Assembly: GCA_018881555.1 (NCBI GenBank)
Contig: JACAXG010000231.1
Location: 186,001-250,000 of the forward strand
DNA: 64,000 nucleotides
Source of the DNA: Amblyornis subalaris
Lineage: Eukaryota; Chordata; Aves; Passeriformes; Ptilonorhynchidae
Direction: 5' to 3'
The notes under the pieces were generated by a model. The model had not been told where the DNA came from. It worked only from the letters and a program-made list of their open reading frames with translations, and did no database searches. The translations under genes and the position numbers were made by a program. Shown here one piece after another: positions 25,601 to 38,016 of this stretch; position 1 is the first letter of the stretch, and each line of letters begins with the position of its first letter.

Positions 25601-28600
25601 AAATAATGCAGCTTTTATACACTTGCAATGAAATGAACAAGAGCCCATGGTTTCTTTTTTTGACAGGTTGAAAAAAGACTCAGAAAAGGTAAAACTACTT
25701 TAAGAATGTCAGTCTCAAATAATATAGTTGTTAATGTTGATCTTGAATATTATAGTTAATAATCAGTCTGCTCGTTTTTAACAGCATATTCAGACTCCTC
25801 CTGCAAAGAAGAAATTTGGGAGGAAGACAATTACTTTAACAATTCTTCAGAGAAGAGTTTAGGCTAAATCTGTAAAACCCCATATCTGGGGCATAGTTTT
25901 TTTAATTGCCTCAGAAATTCCCATGGATCTAATGTCATTATTTAGAATGTTTAAACTTGTCCTTTTCTGTGGAGCCTTTTAAAATTAAACACAATCTAAA
26001 TCCAAAAAAATGTGGAGACATGAGGTGTGTAGTACATTTGAAAATACTTAAGCTTACTTAAGTAAAGCAAGAAATCCAAAAAGTTTCAAGGTTAAAATTC
26101 TGCTGGAGCACCTAACTTGGATGTTTACGGTCTGAAAAAGCAGACTATATTTTTATTTTGGATAGAGTTGTTCATATGAACTTCTTGAGAATGATAAATA
26201 TATGTACTGTTAAATCTTGCTTCTATTTGCTGCTCAACAATAATCTTATGTTACATCAAAGTCTTGAAATTAATCCCTGGAATAAATCATAATTAGGGTA
26301 GCAAGTGGTACAAACAGGAATGAAGTATTTAGTATACCTGTCACTAATGAAGAATTAATTTCTCTAAAGTATATTAATCTAAGTATGAACATATAGCTTG
26401 CTAATTGAATTTATGGTATACGGAATACAGGANGAATATATTCTAAAGTATCCTCATAGAACCCTTTAGTAGTAATTAGGACTATAAGGACAGCCTTGTG
26501 GTGTTTTCATTACATCATTAAAATGAAATGATTAGTTAAGTAGTCTTGTACCAGAGCCATACCAAAGGGCTAGTGTTAGCTTAAAAGAGAGAGTGTTTCT
26601 ACCTCAAAGAAGTAGTTAATCCATGATCAAAATAGTGCTTTTGTGCATGCATATAGATACAAGTACATTGATTACAGAGAATCTGGAAAAATATATTACT
26701 GATACTGGACATCAAAGATAAACTAGAATTCATTCCAAAATAAGGTGTATGTAATCTGTAACACACACCCCTCGTAAATTCCCAAAACATCTTCCTTGAT
26801 AGGTCCAGATTTCAGTAAATTTCAGTGAAATAAGAGTATTTGCATAGTAGCTGAAAACTGCTGCAATATTTATAATTTTTTATTATGAGGGTGTCTGGGC
26901 TTCAGTGAGCATCTCTGAAGACAGAAAGCATCTTCCAGAGCTGGGCTGTGAAGCTNTTTGTGGCTTATTTAAGTCTCAACTGTGGGCATCATTTGCTTGA
27001 CAGCAAGTGCTGTATTTTGTAGTTGTGTGGTGCAGTGTGAATGGCAAGTGTCCAATTTTACTTTTGTGAATTTAAGATAATTATATTTATCTTGATATTG
27101 CCCCAAAATCTTACATCTTAAACCAGTTCTTCAACAGTGTTTTTCTGAATCCAATCAAATCCTTAAATCCTAACCCTTGACTTGGCTGTTTGGTTTTTTT
27201 TATTATGATATTGCTATTACATTGCAATTTAAGACTTAGTTCAGCATAAGAAGCAGTAAAACTTCTGTAGAATCAGCTGGGAGGTAAGGGATAAAAGTTG
27301 TTTCCCACCAAGATGCAGACATATTTTGCCACTTAATGTTAACTCTTAAAAAAATGTGTGTGGATTCAGAAGTCTTACTGAATATTATTTACATGCTTAC
27401 ATGTCTAAGTGAATGAATGTGACTTCAGCACGTTATGAGACACTCAATTGTGAAAACCNAGCCTCAGAAGAAAGCAAAGACTGAGCTAAGATGAAGCCAA
27501 ATCTGGAGTGAAAGGCAAATAACTTTGATAGTGAGAAGTTGCTTCAAAGAAACATGCAACTTTCTNTTCATATTCTCTTTGTAGTAGAAATACCCTAAGG
27601 ATGCTAAATTTTGGCTTCCTGCTCAGGTCAAAAAGAAGGAATGTTACTTGGGCAAAGCTCCCAAAAGATGTGTCCAATAAAAATTTATTACTTTCTTGGA
27701 TTGCCTTTCACTGACTTAACAAAGATTTAGATGACCTTACATGAGCAGTATAGATCTCTTTGCTTCTCTGTAGTGTTCAAAATCATTCTTCTAATAGCTG
27801 TCATAAATTACATGTACCTGTTCTAAACCCAAAAGGCTGACAAGAGTCTAATCATAGTTAGGGCTACTACAGCTATTTCTCTTTTTTCCTTACCTTGTGA
27901 CCAGCAGGTGGGATGTAAGGAAATATAGGAGTCATTATACTGAACATCTGAGAGCTCCTTTGCAAAGGTGAGCCATCTGTTTACTACAGAAAATAATNTT
28001 TAATGATTGTTTTTCAGCACCAGAGCACCAATGAACAACTTTTAAAAGGTCAGAATAACTGCCTGTATTTCGCTGCCATGGGAAATCCATCAGGCAATAA
28101 TTTAACTTGTATGCCCCTACATACACATACGCAAGTTTCATATTGTATTACACATCTGTCATCTACTTTGTATTTCCCCAAACAGTCTTTTTGACTCATA
28201 AACTGTGTTTTCTTTAAAACTGGGGCCTGTATAATTCTCTGTGGAGACAGAGGAAAGGAAAAGGATTGGAGTGAATTGTTTCCAGAGTGCTTGTGTATAG
28301 AAGGATGATTAAAAAAGTGAGAGTGAATTTCTTTAAGATTGAGAAATAAAGCACATAAACCAAAACCGGATGGATGCCCTCGTGAAGGGTCTCCTTCTGG
28401 AATTAAGATGACAGCAGACTGTGCCACCAGGGTACTAAAAATGCTCCCTTCACATGGTGTAGCAAATGTTATTTAATGCATTTATCNTCAAGCTTTTTTG
28501 CTTAATCACTCGAACTTCCCTGAATGAACCCAGATGCATGTGGCTAATCCAGTCAGTGGATCACTGCCTCACTTCTGTGCTGGTAACGTGAGGTTTCTTT

Positions 28601-30884
28601 GGGGCTTAATTTCATCCTGTGAACAGAATAGGAAGATTTTGTGAAAAACCCCACTCAATTTTTACTCCAAAAGTGAAAGTGTCGTGTGAAGAGTTATGCT
28701 ACTCCCACGGCCATTGTGTTACATGTGCCACTCTGTTAAATATACCTGGTACACTGTAGCACTGTGTAGAGTGACTGCCTTAGGCTTCTTCAATCTCAGC
28801 ATCATTCTCATTGTGCATTGTGAAACTACTGTGAGAAAGTTTGGTCTCTTACTAAATGGAGCATCATTCATGAGAAGCTATCCCAGGAAACTTTCCAGGA
28901 AACATAAAATGTAAAATGGTGTAAGTTTTTTCAAATACCACTGAATCAATAGTCAGTGCTGTAAGAGAATGTAGCTGCTCTAATGTGAGTATACACCTTT
29001 ACAGGATGCATTAGCGATTTTTTACTGACTTTTTACTTTCTATCCCATTTTTATTTAGGGAAAAAATTGTTCTACAGAAATACGTGTAGTTTTCTCCTGT
29101 GTGTTTTGAAGAAGATCAATAAGACTGGAGATAAAAGATAAAAATGATAGTTGGTGTTTTTTAAATTTTATGTACAAGGTCAAAGATACAAGTCAATGGA
29201 AAAATTTTGTCTTGATGAAGTTGTTTCTTCCTTCATTATAACTTTTTTATTCCTAATTTAGGATAGTCAAAATTCTATTAAAGCATAAACTCCATAGTAG
29301 AGTTTTTAGGAAATGGGAAAATTGGAATATAGGAAAACTGAAAATAAACAATAGATATATGAAAATATATTTGTGGGGTTTTTTTCTCTGTTCTTGTCAT
29401 ATTTATTCTGCTGGTTTTTAAGCATGAGTTCAAAATTGTATAAAGGTCATGTTCAAGTCTATTTATAAAGCTCTGCATTTTAGTTACAAATTTTATTTGA
29501 ATAATCCAGAGAAAATGTGACATCAGCCTGATAGGTGAATTGCTTCAGAATTTGCAGCTTTCTCNAGTCTTTGTGTATGTAATGAAAAACCTGTAGCAGA
29601 CAACAGAACTATGTAATTTTGCAGTGCCCAGACAGCATGATCTTATCAGAATGTGATTATCCATACTGTCAAGATTGCAAATATCAACAGTAGATGTATT
29701 TTCCCATGAAAGACTGGAAGGGGCACTGTATTCACAAAAGCATCTTTGGTATTTTCAAGATGGCTGGAGTTCATTGCAAACAAACCATTTAAGTTCACAT
29801 TCTATGTAATAATACTGATGTTTTCTTTTGTCAATGTTTGTGGGCAATATTAAATTTTAAGAAAATAAATTACATGTCCTAAACAAGCATCAGAAAAACA
29901 TATTGAAAAAAACCCTGTCTGTCCAAATACCTGATAAATGTTGGATACATTTAGTCACTTTCAGTTTTTCTCCCATTGTTTCTAAAGTGAGGAGCTAATT
30001 GTAAACTTTATTTCAGATACATAATTTGCTGATTCTTGAAGAAGTTCTGGTCATTTTAAGGTTTAATTAAAACATCTGAATCTGCAGAAATTTTTCCTGT
30101 TGTGTTCTGTGTAGCTGTTATCAAAATTAATCCATCTGAAAAGAATCTTTCCTAGTTCTGCAGCAGCCTTTTTTACACAAGGGGAAAACTTTAGTGCCCT
30201 TCCCTGTAAGCCACAATAGCTCAAGGTATTAGTATTCACTACATGCATTATGTTTCCATTTAATATTTCCCCCTTGTCCTTTATGTCCCTCTCCATTTTC
30301 TGTGCATAGTGTTCATTCTTGTCTAAGTACAGGAAGAACCAATTATTGTTATAGTATTTCAGTTAGGTGACATTGTATATCGAGGTACATTAGGCATTTA
30401 GGAAATACCACAGATAGATGGTTGATGGCTTGCCTGCTCTGACNTTTTATTCTTCCAGGTTATAGACAGCCAGGCCATGTTTGCTTATGCCTGTGATCTT
30501 TGGGAAGCTTGTGTCTTTAGCCCAGCTATGACTAATGATCTTCACAGATATTGCAGACAGATCTGCTTAATGCAGAATTGTAAGATAGCTGTGTCCGTGT
30601 TCTCTGTTCAAATCATGAAATATCATTAAACTTATATAATGACTTAGCCACAGAGATACTTNTGGATTAATTAGGACTAGTGCTTTTTCAGACTGTTTTG
30701 ATTTGTACACTACATCACTGTTTCCAAAAGAGCTGCAGAACTGTAATGAAAATTTGTTTTTTCAAGGCTCTTAGTTGACTGTTGATTACAAATTAAAGAT
30801 GCCTATTTTTGAATTTTATTAATTGTTATTCCTAAGGACAATTAATACAATTCTCATAACAATCTTCATCTGTAAACCTCAGAC
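22691..30884. other. AT-rich non-coding stretch
   Basis: No gene or repeat family recognised. Open frames reach at most about 125 codons (28050-28427 minus) with no domain or splice support. The SRF/YY1-like site at 24555-24575 is the only regulatory-looking motif noted. Confidence 0.55.
24555..24575 (+). promoter_or_regulatory. Candidate YY1 + SRF (CArG box) + Ets site cluster
   Basis: CCATATAAGG at 24566-24575 is a perfect CC(A/T)6GG serum response element core. It runs directly into GGAAG, an Ets-type core as used by ternary complex factors, and is preceded at 24555-24561 by CCGCCAT, a YY1-type motif. The close packing of the three and a local C-rich context in otherwise AT-rich DNA suggest an enhancer or promoter element. 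No transcript start, TATA or CpG island is seen beside it, so function is inferred only. Confidence 0.3.
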
Positions 30885-31085
30885 TTTTTTGTCTGTTTTC
30901 CCCTTTATGTCCTTTTTGTCATTACCTTGACTGTTATGGTCTTCTCTTCATCATGGCTTCCTCTCCTTCATCTCTCCTGTTAAAGATTATACAAATTTCT
31001 TTTTTTANGATAATTTTTTCGCCATCTCTCTGACCATCTCTGTTAGTCTCTCTCTTACCACATACATTCAGTCTCTCTACAATCT
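30885..31085. repeat. Pyrimidine-rich (T/C) tract
   Basis: About 200 bases strongly enriched in T and C on the plus strand, with many TCTC and CTCC units and one N at 31007. Such polypyrimidine/polypurine tracts may be eroded microsatellites. No acceptor-plus-exon follows. Confidence 0.5.
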
Positions 31086-31476
31086 AATTTATAAAATGAG
31101 ATATTATCTTGCAAAAAAGTGTGCTTTATTCACAAGATGTTTTAAGCTTATAATATTTTTATGAGTATATGTTCTCTGAAGTCTGTACAGATAACCCTTT
31201 TTTAAATTCTAAATATAGTACAACAGTAACACAGAGCATTTCATCCAGAGTACAAGTAATCTAGCAACAAAAATGCCTGTGTTACAAGGTTTGAGTTCAA
31301 ATGTTCAAGGGTAGAATTGGCTGTAATGGTATATCTGTGAAAAAAATAAGCCTGTGGTGAAGTTGGAACCCCAGTGCCAAAGCACAACATATAATTGGGC
31401 CTAATTTTTTCCATATGTATCAACAAAAACAGTCTTTGCTTCCATGAGAGATGAAAGCTTCCCTTTCTGTCATATT

Positions 31477-31482
31477 TTTATT
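31477..31482 (-). terminator. Possible polyadenylation signal for the 32.1-32.4 kb minus-strand exon
   Basis: TTTATT on the plus strand is AATAAA on the minus strand, about 650 bases beyond the stop codon at 32132-32134. It is the nearest exact signal found below that exon, but AATAAA is common in AT-rich DNA and the downstream GU-rich element is weak. Confidence 0.2.
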
Positions 31483-32131
31483 TTGTATATAATTCCTAAC
31501 TCTTTATAATTTCATAGGCTTTTTAAAAAAACATGCCTAGATTTAGGGAGAGATGAGCTGTCACCCTGGATTTGAGTTTATATTTCTAATAGAAAAGCCT
31601 TTTTTGGTGGGGAAGGAAAAACACGACTGTTTCCCCTCCCCTGCCAAAAGGGCTACTATGTTAAAATCCTTGTACAGTGCCTGTGAGCTATCCAAGTTGG
31701 CGTGGAACAATCCATTTGTGAATTGATTTAAATACCTCATTTAAAATAAATAATCTAGTGGAATTAGTGTCATAAATCTTCACAGAATAAGCTTACTATT
31801 TATATAAGATCGAAGAAGTGTTAAATACATTTCTGTTCTGTCAACAATGTATGGCGGTGTTTCTCCCTCCGTTCAATTTTATGCCAAGTCCCAAATAAGG
31901 GATGCATATTTTTTTATGCATTTGTTCTGTTGTTTAAAGTGGTATCTTTCCAAATAATCTTTCTTCCTGCTGTCTCTAAGTTCAACTAACACGTATATGA
32001 ATTCTGTAGAAGACTGATGGTCTGNATTATATTTCACCTATATTATGTTATATTATTTTACATTCAGTAAATTCACTGTTATCAGGGTTGTTGAGATATT
32101 CTCCGCATCGTATTTTACCTCCTCTAGGAAG

Positions 32132-32410
32132 TTATACACCCAGGCAAGCAAACATTGCTGTGCTTTCTGATTCAATGTAGGGCCAATCAAACTGCCAAGC
32201 AGAGTATCCCAAAAACCTTGCAGGTGACGTTGATGCAATGGCTGCCAGATCCAAGTACTTTGCCACATGTATGGTTAATCTCTTTCCACACCAGTCTGCT
32301 TTCCCTGTTTGTGTAGTGACAGCCACTGGGACTCCCAAGTGTTTGACTGTGTTCAGAATGCGGTTAGTGAGGGCTCTGCATGCTGCTTGAACAGCCTTTT
32401 TGTGTGTCCT
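32132..32410 (-). CDS. Putative terminal coding exon, unknown protein
   Basis: On the minus strand a strong 3' splice site (eight T, then CTCCTTAG, with AG at 32412-32411) is followed at once by 92 open codons ending in TAA at 32134-32132. The frame is closed by TAG exactly at the acceptor, and both other frames hit stops early, so open reading coincides with the predicted exon edge. The peptide is balanced and protein-like: an amphipathic-looking start (KKAVQAACRALTNRILN), then VKHLGVPVAVTTQTGKADWC, then KYLDLAAIASTSPARFLGYS and an aromatic patch WQFDWPYIES near the end. GC content is visibly above the flanks. I do not recognise the family. A second reading is that the stop reflects a frameshift: another frame continues for about 28 codons and a GAG-GTAAAA donor lies at 32118, so this could be an internal exon of a decayed gene. 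Upstream exons were not found. Confidence 0.4.
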   Translation of the reverse strand, partial: RTHKKAVQAACRALTNRILNTVKHLGVPVAVTTQTGKADWCGKRLTIHVAKYLDLAAIASTSPARFLGYSAWQFDWPYIESESTAMFACLGV

Positions 32411-32413
32411 CTA

Positions 32414-35400
32414 AGGAGAAAAAAAACGGTTAGACTTCATGGAAATGTCTCACAGGATGCCAGCAGTACCTTGCTGGTTTACTAGTTCACCTCACTTCAA
32501 CTCTAGTTACATCTAGAATTTGTTTTGTAATTTATCCCTTCCCTAACTGATTCTGTGGAAGTGAAGGGATTATTTTTCTCCCTGCCTTTACATCTATATG
32601 GAGTTTAAAACATTTTGCTCTAGACATGGTTGTTTTGCTAGGAGTAGAGCTGAAAGTTGCACTGGCAGTGGAAGGAGACATCACTGAAGTGACCCTTGAG
32701 TTCCCCATATTGCTGGCTGTGCAGAACTTGGATGTGAATATGAGCTAAAGCCATCTTCAAAGTGGGCTGTTATGTGTCCTATAAAGATAATAGTGCAGCA
32801 AACCTCTGCCAAATTACTTTTTACATTAATTTTCTGTTTGTTAGGGGGAAAAAAAGAAAAAGCAGGCAATGAAGGAGGAGGAAGAAGCATTTTTCCTCTT
32901 CTGATGCAGCTAGAAAATATCTAGCTAAAATTAAGGAAGGCATGTCTTGGTTACAGTAACTGGTTTCCATGGATTCCCAACTGATGTATTTTTGTAGAAG
33001 CTGCCTTATACATATTTGCTACCAGTTTAAGAGACTCCAGGAACAGCAGCTAGGTCAGAAGAATGAAGCAAAGAAAATTTTCCTGCCTTGTTCTCATTTT
33101 AGGTCAGCCAGAGAAATATTCTCTCGGACAATAGGTGACCTCAAATACCAGGGCCCTCCTGTACCAGCAGAAATCCTTTTGGATTTCTTCCAGAGGATTT
33201 CTTTGGGTCTTAATGGAGGTCAGCCACCTTAGAAACAGGAGCTGCTACTTATGGTGTTCACAGCCTCCAGGTACAAGCCTTTCTTCTTCAGTAGTCTTGT
33301 TTTCAAGCCTTGGACTGGTTCTGCTTACGTTTCTTGCATCCATTCTCCATATGTACCATTGCAGGCCTCTGAAATCCCCAGACTATGAGCCTCACTTCCA
33401 AGTATGGCACTGTCGGAAGTGAGAAGTCTGGCCTGTATGCCCACTTCAGACTTTGATCAAACCCACTACTGATCTGTTTATAGCACTTCTCCTAAAAAGC
33501 CCCTGCTAGTCTGGGACCCCTTCTGACAGCTAAGAACCATATTCCTCCCACTCATTTATGTCAGAGGTACTGTACTGCAAAGCAGATACACCTCTTCTAT
33601 CGCTTCCTCTGTTGACAGCCACTGGTTTTATTTGCTTCCATTAATTACTGTCTCCTGCTTGAATCACCTGTGTTCATCCTCTCATTTCATTGCCTTTGAA
33701 CTGTCCTTTCAGACTTTCAGCAGTACTTGTGCTTTTCCTGCAGCAGTTCCTCTCTAGCTGCTCCTAACCTGTCTTCCTATGTTGGCTGTGTGTTTTTATT
33801 CCAGTCNCCGAGTCTCCTCTTCATAAACTCCATCATTTTGGACTCCTTGTACCTTCTCAANCAGTATTTCTTAAGCCAAAATTTTAGGAATGTAATTCTG
33901 GCCCTACTCAAGTCANCTGGCTGAGGATTTTGCCATCCGTCTGTGTTGGTTTTTTCACACGTGTTTGGGAATTATTTGCATATATAATTGTTACATNTGG
34001 ATCTGTCTTGTAAAAGAAAAATAAGCTGAACTTAGTCCAGTCTCTGTATAGTCAGATGATTGATATATGACCAGTATAGACTAACAAAAAGAACATTCTC
34101 CAGCATATTGCTTTGATTACTGAGGTTTTTAGAACGTCCAAATGCTGTACAAAATGAATAACAAACATCAGATGTTTGAAAAGTTAACTCAATAGAAGTC
34201 AAGGACATAATGCTTAGTAGCAACTTGCTACAAAGGGTTCATATTTTTCTATTAATGGAAAATGACACAAAGATGCCCTTAGGCCAGCTCAGTATTTGTA
34301 TTAGTAAGTGACCAAAACTGTGTGTCAAGGCACTCACACACATACTAATCACTTGCATTTGTAACTGCTTCCTCTGTCTTCCTGGCAAAATATCAGCATT
34401 AGGAAATTGTGACTAATGGTAAGAAGAAAGAACATTGAAACACTTATCTTAATAGGCACTTTATCGTAGCAATCTTTATAGGTGCCAAAGAAAAAATAAA
34501 ATACAGTTTGATTAACCTAAACAAGATAGAGTGTGAATGAAGCAGGCAGTTCCTTTGAAATGTAAGTGAAAGTAAGGAAAACAGCCTCTACAGTTTGCTT
34601 TTATTACTTATTATTTTTTATTGTGTTTGTTAGGAACATGAACAGTGTATGTACTCATTCCTCTAATACAGAATCAGTTTTGTGCGTGGACAAGCATGAA
34701 AGAAAGGCAAGTCTATGCTTTTCATCTGTTTTGATTTTTGGATATTTTTATTCCTTTTAAAATCTAATATTTTTGGATGAAATTTACATCCTTTGTTCCC
34801 TTGTTTAAAAATAGGGGGGGTGTTTTTGTTTTGAATAATTAGTTGTGGCGTCTGATTGTATAAGAATTGCTCTATTGTTTGGACAGTATGACAGCCTCTT
34901 GTGTTTTAAGGATTTTTTTTAGGCAAATGGCTTTTGAGAATGGCAGCGTTTCAAGATTATGAAACTGCTGCTGATGGTAATGGTTCTGTGATAATTAAAC
35001 TGTCCACAGTCTTTTTTTTTTTTTTTTGTGAACTGAGACAAGGGTAGTTGTGATTTCATCAAAGGCTTTGTTTGAGCTCTGGCAGCTGGCAAGGCAGAGC
35101 CCTCTGCTAGGAGACTGAGTACCATCCTGAAGAGTTTTCACTATACATTTCCTTCATCAGCTGCATATTCATCACATTTCATCTTTGCCCATCTTGTAAG
35201 GAGACTAGTCAACTTCTTGGTGTTCTTTGTTGACAGAATAGCCAATTTGTCCTCTTAGTAGTAATGTATTAAAATTGGCTTTTGGGGGCTTCTTAAGCTG
35301 AAGGTAAGGAATGACATTCTCCGTGGAGTTTTGTTCTTTGCATGATGTTTTATGTAAGAAAGCACAGTAACCTAAACATGCCCTGATATTAAAAACAATA

Positions 35401-37905
35401 TTATAAAATACTTTGCATCTCTGCATTAAAAAGGCTTTCTTATATTACTTAAAAGGCATGTGCATCTCATTCTCTGAAGAGGCCTGCAGAAGTCTATGTG
35501 TCTATCTTTATGCAATTATGTCATTCTTCTTAATGCTTTAGGACTGGTCAAGAGTTTACAGTTAAGGGCGACCACAGGTTCTTGTAGCTGGAGCAATGCT
35601 GAGGGGTTTTCACAACTGCTTTTGTGTGATTGTGCCATGTAGGCAAGAGATTATCTACTGTTTTCTGAGAAAGCATTCCTGTAAATTGAGTCTCTAGAGA
35701 TTCCTGGAAGCAGAGCTATATAGCTGGGCATATAAACTTTGTTCAGATCAGTGGTGACATGTTGTTGAGGCAGTACATTTATTTACTGCTCACTTGGTAC
35801 CCTCACTTACATTAAAAGTGTTGGGCTTCTGGGCATTCAGAACCTCATGCGATCAAGTCCTTCTACTGAGGATATTGCTCAGCTCTTATTCTGTCTCTTT
35901 TTATATGGTTTTTCATTCAGCATTGTCTATTAGCATGGTCTAATTAGAGTGCAAGATGGAGAGCCAATAGATAGAAGGTGAAATTCAATTTAAAACTTAC
36001 TTATGATGTGATGTTTGTAACACATTTTTGATGGAGGTAACCGTTACAGACTGTGACAGCTTCTTGTTACAATAAATATGTCATTTGGTAGCTGTATGGT
36101 CTCTATTGACTTGTGTGTGTGTTATTCTTGGGATAAGATTCTGTTATGTGTGCAACACAACTACTGCCCAGTCTTGGGTTTGGAAAGAGCTGGCCCTTCC
36201 TGCCTAGCAGAGAAAACAGAGTCTGCTGGGAGCTAGCTCCAAGGGAAAGGCTGGAAATTCAGAGCTGTGTTAAGGAAAGACATGATTGTAATAGAAAGTA
36301 AAACTGGGTAAATTTCACATCTAGTGAAAAAGTTGTTAAAAGGAGGACAGCATTTGTACTATGAGAAATATTTTGAAGAAATTGAGTGAGAGGTAAAACA
36401 GTTAAGGAAGATGAAGGGGATTTATACACAGAGAATAGGGGGATTCAGAGTTTGGGGAACTAGGGAATGTGAGAGTCAGCAAACACTGAGCAGAGCTTAA
36501 TTGGTGAATTGTGAGACATTAAAAACTAAGAGGTTAAGAAAGAAAGTAGGAACTCGACAAATACTGGCAAACAATGAGTGGACAAAAGGTCTTTCAGGCT
36601 ATTTGAGATAAAAGCCTGAAGTGTTTGCAAGTACAGCACCAAACACGCAGTACATATTTCTGGTTAAGTCTCTCAGCACACTAGCTTGTGGCCCTTTACA
36701 GACCTTCTCTAGCGTGGAGCTGCATGAGATGACTAAGCTCGTCCAGGATCACTCCTTGCTGGAAAGAGAAGATTGTTCTCCTTTCTTTCTCCTCCTCCTG
36801 CCTCGCCTGTGTACTAGCACTTTGTTCACTAAACCATCAGAAAATAAATCTGTGGTTTGTGTTAGCAAAAAACATTAGCTTTCCTTGCTGTTACGTGATA
36901 ATTCAGTTGTGAAGTCTGATGGGCCTTAGCACCAGCACAAGGAAGAAATGGGAACAAGCAGGTGGAGTAAGAGACAGGAGATAAACACTCAATTTTGTAT
37001 TAATGACTCCTTAAAGCAGCCATCTGCCTGTGTCTACACTGTCGCTGCAGTTTTACAATTATCTGAATCATACAAGTTCAAGCTCCTGCTGAAAGGAGTG
37101 GGCCTCCCAGCCATGTNTTTTTCCTGCCTTCTGGTGACACCACCAGTGCATGGTGCGATAGTCAGCTGAGCTGAGACAATTAGCAACCCGACAAAAGAAG
37201 AGAGGTCTGTTTTCAGCTGTATCACCCGTTGCCTGATTTGGCTGTGTGAGCCCTGTTTGCAGGGACCCAAGAGGAGGGAGGAGGAGGGAGGGTGGACTTC
37301 CATTCTGGGCTGGAGCCCCTGCTGAGATGAGCTTCAGCCAAGGGTGAAGCCAGCCCATAGGCTTTTCTGGTTCCTGCTGCATTAGATTCTGGTTCTGTAA
37401 TGTGGATATAATCTTAATTGCCCAGAGGGAAGAGAGTTGTAAATAAAGAGGCAGTTCACGGAGATATGGTAAAACAACATAAAGTGTTAAGTTCTTCAAG
37501 CTTTTTGGATAGAAAGCATTGTATAAATACTGTTTGTATTAAACTGCAAAAATAACTGTTTAAGATTTCTGGAATAGCTGTAGGAAATAATTTTAGGTCT
37601 GTGTAAGGAGTGCATGTTATTTTAAAAGAGGGGAAAACACCGAAAGAGAAAAGTTACAGCAGAGCAAAAGACAGCAAGAATAATGCAGTGATATGGGCAT
37701 TTCGGGGATGCCAGATAACTAGATCTGAGTACTCTAGGAATGAAGGGAATCTTACTGAAGTAAGAAGGATTCCACTTGAAAAGTGGTAACTTTTAAGGGA
37801 ATTGAAAGAGTGGGTCTTTCAAGACTTTTTGAACTGCAGTCTGGAGCAGAAGACAAAGAGATGTAGACAAGACCTTAAGTGCCANGTATAAAATGAATTG
37901 AGGAG
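32414..37905. other. Non-coding stretch, no gene recognised
   Basis: Includes a somewhat more GC-rich part at about 32950-33920 with overlapping short open frames on the plus strand (for example 32969-33232) that look like neither a known domain nor a repeat I can name, and a purine-rich block at 37270-37300 (GGAGGGAGGAGGAGGG). Upstream exons for the 32.1-32.4 kb minus-strand candidate could lie here but none was convincing. Confidence 0.5.
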
Positions 37906-38016
37906 TAGTTGCTCTCTGTTGCCTTCTTTCTGGAAGCTCTACAATATTAATAACCATTTACAGGCAGCTCTTAATATTGTAGAGCTTCCAATGAGAAGGC
38001 AACAGAGAAGCAACTA
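37906..38016. repeat. 111-bp near-perfect hairpin, MITE-like or small-RNA precursor
   Basis: The left arm 37906-37950 (45 bases) and right arm 37971-38016 (46 bases) are reverse complements except for one single-base bulge and a three-base internal mismatch; the loop is 20 bases (37951-37970). The stem begins TAGTTGC and closes with ACAATATTAA at the loop. Similarity stops sharply at the outer ends. The outermost TA on each side could be a TA target-site duplication, as made by Tc1/mariner transposases, leaving an element of about 107 bases that is almost all terminal inverted repeat. Human MADE1, a mariner MITE that gave rise to the mir-548 family, has the same design. Alternatives are an independent long-hairpin miRNA or mirror duplication by template switching. 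Confidence 0.75.

Noticed and set aside
28050..28427. 125-codon minus-strand open frame
   Set aside because: No domain recognised and it overlaps other short frames on both strands.
37270..37300. G-quadruplex candidate
   Set aside because: Only three GGG runs lie close together; the fourth needs a GG run, so a canonical motif is not met.
37068..37499. Longest open frame of the window (143 codons, minus strand)
   Set aside because: It contains an N, has no recognisable domain, overlaps an 89-codon minus-strand frame and a 73-codon plus-strand frame in the same bases, and has no splice or promoter support.
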